This document shows positions 1-5,730 of a stretch of 6,098 nt of DNA, in pieces. Position numbers and translations under genes: made by a program. Below the pieces are notes generated by a model. That model did no database searches, was not told the DNA's origin, and was given only the letters and a program-made list of their open reading frames with translations. How positions within the stretch are numbered: the first letter of the stretch is position 1; every line of letters starts with the position of its first letter. The stretch comes from Chitinophagaceae bacterium UBA5175. GTDB taxonomy: Bacteria > Bacteroidota > Bacteroidia > Chitinophagales > Chitinophagaceae. The stretch spans positions 1 through 6,098 of the forward strand of contig DHWT01000132.1 of the NCBI GenBank assembly GCA_002413325.1. The letters are read 5' to 3'.

Positions 1-1136
1 CCATTCAAACGGCTGTGCTGATTGAAACCCTGATCGAACTGGGAGCTGAAGTACGCTGGAGTTCCTGTAATATCTTCTCTACACAGGATCATGCCGCGGC
101 AGCGATTGCCGCTGCCGGTGTGGGGGTATTTGCCTGGAAGGGTCAGACCCTGGAAGAAGCTGACTGGTGTATCGAACAGACCCTGTTCTTCGGTAGTACG
201 GACCGGCCCCTGAACATGATCCTGGATGACGGAGGCGACCTGACCAATATGGTGCTGGATGTATATCCGGAACTGGTTCAGCATGTGAAAGGAATTTCAG
301 AAGAAACAACAACCGGTGTACACAGGTTGTATGAAAGAGTTGCCAAGGGAACCCTTCCGGTACCGGCGATCAATGTGAACGATTCTGTTACTAAGTCCAA
401 ATTTGACAATAAATACGGATGTAAAGAAAGTCTCGTGGATGCGATCCGCCGGGCGACCGATGTGATGCTGGCCGGTAAAGTGGCTGTAGTCGGTGGATAT
501 GGAGATGTGGGTAAGGGTTCTGCGCAATCCTTACAGGGTGCGGGTTGCCGCGTGATTGTAACCGAGATCGATCCGATCTGTGCCCTGCAGGCGGCCATGG
601 ACGGGTTTGAAGTAAAACGTATGACTGAAGCCGTAAAAGAAGCCGACATTGTAGTAACGGCCTCCGGCTGCCGGGATCTGATCACGGAAAAACATTTCCG
701 TTCACTGAAAGACAAAGCCATCGTATGCAATATTGGTCATTTTGATATCGAGATTGACATGGCCTGGATCAATAAGAACTATGGTCACACCAAAGACACG
801 ATCAAACCGCAGGTTGATTTATATAATATTGATGGTAAGGATGTGATCATATTGGCAGAAGGCCGCCTGGTGAACCTGGGCTGTGCTACCGGCCATCCCA
901 GTTTTGTAATGAGCAATTCATTTACGAACCAGGTTCTGGCCCAGATGGAGCTTTGGCAGAACAATAAGAGCTATGAACACAAAGTGTATGTTCTTCCCAA
1001 ACACCTGGATGAAAAAGTTGCCCGGTTACACCTGGCCAAGATCGGGGTTACCCTGGATGAACTGACTGAAGCGCAGAGCGAATACCTGGGTATTCCGGTG
1101 AATGGTCCATTCAAAGCGGATCACTACAGATATTAA
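1..1136 (+). CDS. ahcY: S-adenosylhomocysteine hydrolase (adenosylhomocysteinase), 5'-truncated
   Basis: This cytosolic, NAD-dependent enzyme splits S-adenosylhomocysteine into adenosine and homocysteine, relieving product inhibition of methyltransferases. The reading frame is open from the left edge (first whole codon at base 3, reading IQTAV), so the GTG at 15 is an internal valine codon and not the start. By alignment from memory to the 432-residue human enzyme, about 59 N-terminal residues lie outside the window. Counting from the codon at 15, visible landmarks are DDGGDLT (71-77), SEETTTG (95-101), NVNDSVTKSKFDN (120-132), the Rossmann dinucleotide loop GGYGDVGKG (160-168), GHFDIEID (241-248), GHPSFVMSNSFTNQ (293-306) and the C-terminal KADHYRY whose Lys and Tyr reach the NAD of the partner subunit. 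The catalytic set D72, E97, K127, D131 and H242 is intact. The roughly 40-residue insertion found in the catalytic domain of many bacterial homologues is absent, so this is the short, eukaryote-like form. An intrinsic terminator follows 61 bp after the stop. Confidence 0.97.
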   Translation, partial: IQTAVLIETLIELGAEVRWSSCNIFSTQDHAAAAIAAAGVGVFAWKGQTLEEADWCIEQTLFFGSTDRPLNMILDDGGDLTNMVLDVYPELVQHVKGISEETTTGVHRLYERVAKGTLPVPAINVNDSVTKSKFDNKYGCKESLVDAIRRATDVMLAGKVAVVGGYGDVGKGSAQSLQGAGCRVIVTEIDPICALQAAMDGFEVKRMTEAVKEADIVVTASGCRDLITEKHFRSLKDKAIVCNIGHFDIEIDMAWINKNYGHTKDTIKPQVDLYNIDGKDVIILAEGRLVNLGCATGHPSFVMSNSFTNQVLAQMELWQNNKSYEHKVYVLPKHLDEKVARLHLAKIGVTLDELTEAQSEYLGIPVNGPFKADHYRY

Positions 1137-1140
1137 CAGA

Positions 1141-1168
1141 CTTTACGCCTTAAGCCGAATGCTTAACG
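1141..1168 (+). repeat. Degenerate 7-bp-periodic repeat behind ahcY
   Basis: Four consecutive heptamers can be read from four bases after the ahcY stop codon: CTTTACG, CCTTAAG, CCGAATG and CTTAACG. The last matches exactly the consensus unit of the array behind glgB (5680-5728), in the same orientation relative to the gene. The segment also holds a 6-bp inverted repeat, TTAAGC (1150-1155) and GCTTAA (1161-1166) with a 5-base loop, which could form a weak hairpin just ahead of the terminator. Only four units are visible and two are poor matches, so on its own this would not stand out; the call rests on its likeness to the other two arrays. Confidence 0.45.
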
Positions 1169-1197
1169 CCGTTTTGTGGGGCAGGCTGATAGAATAG

Positions 1198-1232
1198 TAA
1201 ACCCTCTCTGTTTTTAGAGAGGGTTTAATTTT
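1198..1232 (+). terminator. Intrinsic terminator of ahcY
   Basis: A perfect 12-bp stem pairs 1198-1209 with 1216-1227 around a 6-base, T-rich loop (1210-1215). It has a GC-rich core (CCCTCTC/GAGAGGG) and the + strand continues into a short T-rich tail (AATTTTATT). It lies about 60 bp behind the ahcY stop and between two convergent genes. Read on the minus strand, the sequence after the stem (CTATTCTATC) is less U-rich, so it should work mainly for ahcY, although it may also stop transcripts from the facing gene. Confidence 0.88.
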
Positions 1233-1244
1233 ATTGGGACATAT

Positions 1245-1258
1245 AAACCTTAAGGTTT
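1245..1258. repeat. Perfect 14-bp palindrome AAACCTTAAGGTTT
   Basis: The sequence is its own reverse complement over 14 bases and lies 12 bp beyond the stop codon of the minus-strand sugar-isomerase-like gene. As RNA it could form only a 5-bp stem with a 4-base loop and has no U tract, so it is a poor terminator. It could be a protein-binding dyad or chance in AT-rich DNA; no function can be assigned. Confidence 0.35.
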
Positions 1259-1270
1259 CAGGCACTCAGT

Positions 1271-2179
1271 TTAATACCCCCAGCTTTTCATTATATCGTA
1301 ATCCTGTTTTGAACAATCCAGTGGTGTCAGTCCCTGGTAGGATTCCTGTTCAATAATAAAATATTTGGTACCACCGCTTGTCTTTCCGATATCGCATATT
1401 TCTTTGGTGCCGACAATTCCTTTGCCCAGGATGGTGCTTTCATATTTTTCAGTTCCGGTTTTGGCCAGGATCTCATCTTTCACATGCATCAGTTCAAAAC
1501 GACCTGGGTATTTTTTAGCGACATCGATGGCTTTGAATCCTCCGTTATACAAATTACCCATATCCAATTGCTGGGCAACCAGTGCCGGATCCGTGTTCTG
1601 GAGAATGAGATCATACAGAAGCTCCCCGTCGATCTTTGTATTGAATTCAAAATCATGGTTATGATAACCGAATTTCATGCCTGATTTCCGGCATAGCGCG
1701 CCGGATTTGTTGAATACGTCCATATATGCCAGGAAGTCTTTCTTGTTCTTGCGGAGGCTGTCGTCCAGCCAGGGAGAGACCAGGAATTTCTGTCCTGCGG
1801 TAGCGGCGTCTTCCACAGTATATTTCCAGTTATCAGAAAAGTCGTTTTTCTTGAAGTCGTAATCATTTGGTCTCATCACCACATGACCACTGGGCATTTG
1901 CAGGTTATACCCTTCCAGGAGTTTTTTGAACTCGGTAGGTTGATAACCGTAAAATTTCCGGTCGTGATAGTCAGCATGTTCCACATAGCGATAACCCATG
2001 TCGGAAAGCTTTTTCAAGGTGCCGGCAGGATCCTTGTGCATATCTTCCCGGACCGAATAAAGCTGGATTGCGAGATAGATGTCGGGATCTGCCGCTGCCA
2101 GCAGTTTATGCGAACCCATGGCCAGTGCAGCAACAGATAATCCCCCTGTTTTCAAAAAATTTCTGCGAGAAGTTGTCAT
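1271..2179 (-). CDS. Tat-exported TIM-barrel sugar (phosphate) isomerase/epimerase-like protein
   Basis: A 302-residue protein of the AP-endonuclease-2/xylose-isomerase-like TIM-barrel superfamily. The N-terminus is a clear twin-arginine signal: TSRRNFLK (residues 3-10) followed by a hydrophobic stretch to about residue 30 with Ala-rich cleavage sites, so the folded enzyme should be exported to the periplasm, possibly with a bound metal. Mature-domain landmarks are AIQLYSVRED (37-46, first barrel strand), GYHNHDFEF (171-179), QQLDMGN (203-209), LMHVKD (230-235) and FIIEQES (274-280). Their His, Asp and Glu residues lie where the family binds a divalent metal at the barrel mouth. The ATG at 2179 is chosen because it puts the Tat motif at the N-terminus; a TTG two codons upstream (2185) is possible but unneeded. 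No clear Shine-Dalgarno is seen. The substrate is unknown. Exported relatives in Bacteroidota often occur with oxidoreductases and DUF1080 proteins of keto-sugar catabolism, but none is present here. It faces ahcY and lies 166 bp downstream of the gtrA-like gene. Confidence 0.9.
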   Translation of the reverse strand: MTTSRRNFLKTGGLSVAALAMGSHKLLAAADPDIYLAIQLYSVREDMHKDPAGTLKKLSDMGYRYVEHADYHDRKFYGYQPTEFKKLLEGYNLQMPSGHVVMRPNDYDFKKNDFSDNWKYTVEDAATAGQKFLVSPWLDDSLRKNKKDFLAYMDVFNKSGALCRKSGMKFGYHNHDFEFNTKIDGELLYDLILQNTDPALVAQQLDMGNLYNGGFKAIDVAKKYPGRFELMHVKDEILAKTGTEKYESTILGKGIVGTKEICDIGKTSGGTKYFIIEQESYQGLTPLDCSKQDYDIMKSWGY

Positions 2180-2322
2180 GTGCAATCGTTTTTTTGAAGT
2201 TAATATTTTAAGATTAAGGATTAGGCTTATAATGAACAGATTTTAAATATACATACTATAAAAGAAAAATATACAAATATTCTTTGATGAAATATTTAAA
2301 CCTTATTTATACAAACACCGGG

Positions 2323-2378
2323 CTTTAATCTTTCGGTTTTGGGCCTTACGCTTTCACCTGGGTGCTTTCGGCTTTAAA
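2323..2378 (-). repeat. 7-bp-periodic array crossing the gtrA-like stop codon
   Basis: Eight consecutive heptamers read on the + strand: CTTTAAT, CTTTCGG, TTTTGGG, CCTTACG, CTTTCAC, CTGGGTG, CTTTCGG and CTTTAAA. Against CTTTCGG I count 39 of 56 positions matching, with two perfect copies 35 bp (five units) apart. The gene here runs on the minus strand, where the unit reads CCGAAAG. The array covers 22 bp downstream of the gene, its stop codon (2346-2348) and its last ten codons. The outer units are degenerate, so the exact limits are soft. Confidence 0.6.
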
Positions 2379-2837
2379 AGTATAATTCTTCTGGGTCAGA
2401 TAGCTGAAGGAGACAACAATGGCCGTGGTAATTATTTTGGAAACGGTTGGATATAAATGGAAATGCTCTACAAATAGCCGGATGAAAATGTAGTTTAGCA
2501 CGATGCAGATCAATACCAGCAGGAAATACCGGAAAAGCTGAACACGTCCATGCAGAACGGAACCGGGAAAAACCACATGGCGCATCAGCATGAATCCGGT
2601 AGGAAAACTGATGAGAAAAGATATGATAAAGGCGGCAATATGTGGTTTGAATGAGATGAAACCCAGATGCAAAACCTCCTTATGTAAAATATAATTGTAA
2701 GACACGAAAAAAACGAATATATCGAGAATCGTGTTGGCGCCCCCGCAGGCAGCATACCGGAAAGTTTGCAAAGGGATGAACTTTCGGAAGGGCGGATAGA
2801 AAAAATCAATTAGGGCAATGATCTCCTTTTTTGGCAT
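2346..2837 (-). CDS. GtrA-like family four-helix membrane protein
   Basis: A 163-residue inner-membrane protein of the GtrA-like type (small four-helix proteins linked in other bacteria to movement of lipid-linked sugars, such as undecaprenyl-phosphate-glucose, across the membrane). Predicted segments by eye are about 27-49, 66-86, 102-123 and 131-148. Family hallmarks are FRYAACGGANTILD (26-39), where helix 1 enters with the Gly-Gly-x-Asn-Thr motif, and the closing QKNYTFK (149-155), the usual end of the domain. Eight further residues (AESTQVKA) follow and are encoded by a heptamer array. The ATG at 2837 is preferred because it gives normal family length and has a weak AGGA three bases upstream; the frame stays open to an ATG at 2948, but that start would overlap argS and its promoter. 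No glycosyltransferase gene lies beside it, so the transported sugar cannot be named. It is divergent from argS with 88 bp between the starts. Confidence 0.87.
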   Translation of the reverse strand: MPKKEIIALIDFFYPPFRKFIPLQTFRYAACGGANTILDIFVFFVSYNYILHKEVLHLGFISFKPHIAAFIISFLISFPTGFMLMRHVVFPGSVLHGRVQLFRYFLLVLICIVLNYIFIRLFVEHFHLYPTVSKIITTAIVVSFSYLTQKNYTFKAESTQVKA

Positions 2838-2900
2838 AAATCCTAAGATTCCGGCCGCGAAGTTAATATAAACGAAGCAGATAGTGTACCCAACAATTGC

Positions 2901-2908
2901 TACTTTTG
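2901..2908 (+). promoter_or_regulatory. Bacteroidota-type -7 promoter element of argS
   Basis: TACTTTTG matches TAnnTTTG, the -7 consensus of the Bacteroidota primary sigma factor, at all fixed positions. It lies 17 bp ahead of the argS ATG at 2926, which would give a leader of roughly 10-14 bases. No clear TTG -33 element is seen at the expected distance upstream, so strength is uncertain. It supports ATG 2926 as the argS start, since the in-frame GTG at 2884 would lie upstream of the promoter. Confidence 0.55.
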
Positions 2909-2925
2909 CGCTCAATTCATATAGG

Positions 2926-4704
2926 ATGGAGCTTGTACCCGGTATCAAAAAGGCCGTTCAGACTGTTTTAACAGAAAAATATAATTACCGGATTGAATTC
3001 CAGGATGTCCTGGTCAATGAAACCAAACCGGAATTTACGGGCGATTACACCGTTGTTCTATTTTCTTTCAGTAAAATTCTGAAAATGGGTCCGGATACCC
3101 TGGGAAAGGAACTGGGAGCGGCCCTGCTGGCTTCAAAACCAGACTGGTTTGCAGGCTTTAACGTGATCAAAGGATTTCTGAACCTGGTAATGGCTGACGG
3201 TATTTTGCTGAATTTTCTCAACCTCCATTACCACAATACCGAATACGGAAAACTGCCTGCCAGGGGTCGGCGTGTGATGGTGGAATATTCTTCTCCCAAT
3301 ACCAATAAGCCCCTGCATCTGGGCCATCTCAGGAATAATTTCCTTGGATGGAGCGTGGCCGCCCTGTATAAAACCTGCGGTTATGATATTGTAAAAACCT
3401 GTATTGCCAATGACCGGGGCATCCATATTTGCAAGAGCATGGTGGCCTGGGAACTGTTTGGAAAGGGTTCCACCCCTGAAAGCACAGGCATTAAGGGGGA
3501 TCATTTTGTGGGCGATTATTATGTCCTGTTTGGCAACGAATTGAAAAAACAGGTGGAAACCGGTATGGCATCGGGACTCACCAAAGAGGTGGCTGAAAAA
3601 GAAGCCCCTCTCATGAAAGCAGCCCAGCAGATGCTGGTGGACTGGGAAGCCGGGAAACCGGATACCATGGAACTCTGGAAGAAAATGAACAGCTGGGTCT
3701 ATGCAGGTTTCGATGTGACGTACCAGCGCATCGGGAGTGATTTTGATAAAATTTATTACGAAAGTCAGACCTACCTGCTGGGTAAAGACCTGGTGGAAAT
3801 GGGGTTAAATAAAAAAGTATTTTTCAGGAAAGACGACGGCAGTGTCTGGATAGATCTGAAGCCAGACGGGCTCGATGAAAAGATCGTACAGCGAAGCGAC
3901 GGTACCGCGGTGTATATGACGCAGGATATCGGCCTCGCAGTTGAAAAATATGAAGAGTACCATGCAGACCTCAGCATTTATGTTGTAGCCGACGAACAGA
4001 ACTATCATTTTAAAGTTCTCAAACTCATCTGCCAGAAACTGCAATTACCATCCGCCGCCGGTATCCATCATTTATCTTATGGGTTGGTGGAACTGCCCTC
4101 AGGCAGGATGAAAACAAGAGAAGGTACCGTTGTGGATGCAGATGACATCATTGAAGAAATGACCGGAATCGCGGCAAAACATACCGAGGAACTGGGTAAA
4201 GTGGCCGATTTTTCGGAAGCGGAACGAAAAGAACTTTATGATATCATCGGACTGGGCGCTCTGAAATTTTTTCTACTGCGTGTGGACCCGAAAAAACGGA
4301 TGGTATTCAATCCTGATGAATCGATCGACTTCCATGGATTTACGGGCCCCTTTATACAGTATACCCATGCCCGTATTAAATCCATTTTAAGGAAAGAACC
4401 CCCCCGCGATTATCCCGTTGCTGAAATGACGGCCCTGCTCCCCCTGGAAAAGGAATTGCTGATCCTGCTTGAAAAATACAGTGGTTTACTGGAACAGGCC
4501 TGTACTGAAATGAATCCTTCGCTGGTGGCCAATTATGCATTCAGCGTTGCTAAAATTTTTAACTCCTTTTATACAGAGCATTCCGTAAGCCGTGCCGAAT
4601 CCGAAAGTAAAAAACAACTGCGTTTAAAGATCTGCGTAATGACGGCGCATGTGATACAATCCGCTATGGGTTTACTGGGTATCCGGGTTCCGGAAAGGAT
4701 GTGA
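2926..4704 (+). CDS. argS: Arginyl-tRNA synthetase
   Basis: A 592-residue cytosolic class I aminoacyl-tRNA synthetase that charges tRNA-Arg with arginine using ATP. The N-terminal ArgRS-specific domain (about 1-110) leads into the catalytic Rossmann fold. There SPNTNKPLHLGHLRN (about 123-137) carries the HIGH-class signature HLGH (131-134) with the Lys just before it that is typical of ArgRS. RSDGTAVYMTQDIGLA and VVADEQNYHFKVLKL follow in the middle of the fold. GRMKTREGT (393-401) takes the place of the KMSKS loop; it departs from KMSKS, as is common in ArgRS. The C-terminal DALR-type anticodon-binding domain runs from about 475 (QYTHARIKSILRK, 478-490) to the end. Length is normal for the phylum. 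ATG 2926 is chosen over the in-frame GTG at 2884 because a good -7 element lies between them and family proteins begin near here. No real Shine-Dalgarno is seen. It is divergent from the gtrA-like gene, and an 81-bp gap separates it from the next + strand gene. Confidence 0.97.
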   Translation: MELVPGIKKAVQTVLTEKYNYRIEFQDVLVNETKPEFTGDYTVVLFSFSKILKMGPDTLGKELGAALLASKPDWFAGFNVIKGFLNLVMADGILLNFLNLHYHNTEYGKLPARGRRVMVEYSSPNTNKPLHLGHLRNNFLGWSVAALYKTCGYDIVKTCIANDRGIHICKSMVAWELFGKGSTPESTGIKGDHFVGDYYVLFGNELKKQVETGMASGLTKEVAEKEAPLMKAAQQMLVDWEAGKPDTMELWKKMNSWVYAGFDVTYQRIGSDFDKIYYESQTYLLGKDLVEMGLNKKVFFRKDDGSVWIDLKPDGLDEKIVQRSDGTAVYMTQDIGLAVEKYEEYHADLSIYVVADEQNYHFKVLKLICQKLQLPSAAGIHHLSYGLVELPSGRMKTREGTVVDADDIIEEMTGIAAKHTEELGKVADFSEAERKELYDIIGLGALKFFLLRVDPKKRMVFNPDESIDFHGFTGPFIQYTHARIKSILRKEPPRDYPVAEMTALLPLEKELLILLEKYSGLLEQACTEMNPSLVANYAFSVAKIFNSFYTEHSVSRAESESKKQLRLKICVMTAHVIQSAMGLLGIRVPERM

Positions 4705-4785
4705 TACCTGTAATTTTAAAATGCACCCTATTATAAAACCTTTATTTGAATATATCAAACACCTAAATCATAATATCCAAACACG

Positions 4786-5235
4786 GTGGAAGACGAAATA
4801 ATAAATGTAAACGGTTACAATCCCATTTATAAGAAGACACATATTCAAATTGCAACTTTCTTCGGAGGGCCGCTCGCTATCGTCTACATACTGGCAGAAA
4901 ATTTCAGGCAACTTGGATATCCTGAGAAAATCAGGAAAACCTGGATCATCGGTATTGGCTTGTGTCTGATCTTTATTGGGTTAACATATTTTACTTCACG
5001 GTCTGGTAAAGTGCCCAATTTTATTATCCCTGTAATTTGTATTTTAATCGGTACAGCTATTATGCAATCATGGCAGGGTGAAGATATTGAACAGCATGTA
5101 AAGGAAGGCGGCCCTGTCTATCCTGTCTGGCGGGCATTACTGGTCGGGATCATCAGCCTGGTCATCACCATAGTTTTTATGATCATCTTATTCCTTCTCC
5201 TGTTTAATATATTTAATTTTTCGTTACAGGATTGA
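4786..5235 (+). CDS. Conserved-type four-helix membrane protein of unknown function
   Basis: A 149-residue protein that I do not recognise by function. The short polar N-terminus (with YNPIYKKTHIQIATFFGGPL at 11-30) leads into four hydrophobic segments at about 23-41, 54-70, 77-92 and 114-143. The last is very long and rich in Ile, Leu and Phe. The loop between segments three and four carries a charged stretch (GEDIEQHVKEGG). I have the impression that similar 'YKK..I..ATF.GGPLA..Y.IAENF' proteins occur across Bacteroidota, but this is memory and not a search. The GTG at 4786 is the only plausible start: an in-frame stop sits at 4771-4773, no ATG or TTG lies between, and the next Met is deep in the protein. 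A near-match to the -7 consensus (TTTATTTG, 4741-4748) lies 37 bp upstream, so it may have its own promoter behind argS. It converges with the TPR gene, with 52 bp between stops and no clear terminator. Confidence 0.82.
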   Translation: MEDEIINVNGYNPIYKKTHIQIATFFGGPLAIVYILAENFRQLGYPEKIRKTWIIGIGLCLIFIGLTYFTSRSGKVPNFIIPVICILIGTAIMQSWQGEDIEQHVKEGGPVYPVWRALLVGIISLVITIVFMIILFLLLFNIFNFSLQD

Positions 5236-5287
5236 GGACGGACTCCATGAATATGATCTTATTGTTTTTAATTGAAATCCATCTGTT

Positions 5288-5626
5288 TTACTGCTCAATA
5301 CGGATTTCTGTCTTCAGGCTTTTCAGGGAGGGATCCAGGGCGATGGCTTTCTGAAAATAAGGAATCGCCGGTTTATAGTTATTCATATCCACTTCTTCAT
5401 ATTTTCTCAATTCCACTTCGGTTTCACCGAGTTGCCTCAATATGCCGGGATTTTCCGGATCGGATTCCAGTGCCTGTTTGAAATCCTGGTAAGCCGCCAT
5501 AAACAAACGGCCGGATTTGGCTTCAGCTGCTTTCAGGTAAAAATAACGGGAACTGTCTGCAGTTTGTGCAGTGACCTGGATACATAATAACAACAGGATA
5601 CCGGTATAAATGAAAATTATTTTCAT
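5288..5626 (-). CDS. Small exported TPR-repeat protein
   Basis: A 112-residue protein with a Sec signal peptide: MK, a hydrophobic core IIFIYTGILLLLCI (3-16), then QVTAQT with likely cleavage after VTA (about residue 20). The mature part holds two tetratricopeptide-like units. The first is AYQDFKQALESDPENP (about 45-60) with its preceding helix. The second is LGETEVELRKY followed by YKPAIPYFQKAIALDPSLK, with about eight extra residues (EEVDMNN region) between the two helices of the unit. TPRs bind other proteins, so a periplasmic or outer-membrane scaffold role is plausible, but no partner can be named. The protein stops shortly after the second unit, and two TPRs are few for a stable solenoid, so it may be a remnant of a longer protein; no later frame carries an obvious continuation in the short gap before the facing gene. 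ATG 5626 fits the signal peptide; only a weak GGA lies upstream. It sits 103 bp downstream of glgB on the same strand and may share its transcript. Confidence 0.8.
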   Translation of the reverse strand: MKIIFIYTGILLLLCIQVTAQTADSSRYFYLKAAEAKSGRLFMAAYQDFKQALESDPENPGILRQLGETEVELRKYEEVDMNNYKPAIPYFQKAIALDPSLKSLKTEIRIEQ

Positions 5627-5679
5627 AATTTATTCCACGGAGAGCAACAAATCGGTCGAAATATTAATTTGGCCTTAGG

Positions 5680-5730
5680 TATTAAGCATAAAGCGCAAAG
5701 CGCAAAGCGTTAAGCGTTATGCGTTAAGCT
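5680..5730 (-). repeat. 7-bp tandem array directly behind glgB
   Basis: Read on the minus strand from 5728 down to 5680 there are seven back-to-back heptamers: CTTAACG, CATAACG, CTTAACG, CTTTGCG, CTTTGCG, CTTTATG and CTTAATA. I count 40 of 49 positions matching CTTAACG, including two perfect copies. There is also an exact direct duplication of CTTTGCG. The array begins at the last base of the glgB stop codon (5730-5732) and fills about half of the gap before the TPR gene. It has some self-complementarity (TAAGC/GCTTA, GCATAA/TTATGC) but no U tract, so it does not look like a standard terminator. Confidence 0.85.

Noticed and set aside
278..730. 150-codon open frame antisense to ahcY
   Set aside because: It lies wholly inside a strongly conserved enzyme gene on the other strand, its product resembles no family I know, and no promoter or ribosome site goes with it.
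2210..2230. AAGATTA/AGGATTA direct repeat upstream of the sugar-isomerase-like gene, as a possible fourth heptamer array
   Set aside because: Only two similar units in very AT-rich DNA and with a poor match to the other arrays' consensus; chance is a sufficient explanation.
2884..2925. GTG at 2884 as the argS start
   Set aside because: A perfect -7 promoter element (2901-2908) lies between it and the ATG at 2926, and the extra 14 residues are not typical of the family.
2838..2948. Longer 200-residue form of the GtrA-like protein starting at 2948
   Set aside because: The extra 37 residues would overlap the argS start and its promoter and exceed the usual family length; the ATG at 2837 gives a normal GtrA protein.
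4741..4748. TTTATTTG as a promoter for the GTG-started membrane protein
   Set aside because: It misses one fixed position of TAnnTTTG and no -33 TTG lies at the right spacing, so it is mentioned only in the gene entry and not called as a feature.
5236..5287. Possible bidirectional terminator between the two convergent genes
   Set aside because: There are T-rich runs but no stem longer than a few base pairs next to them.
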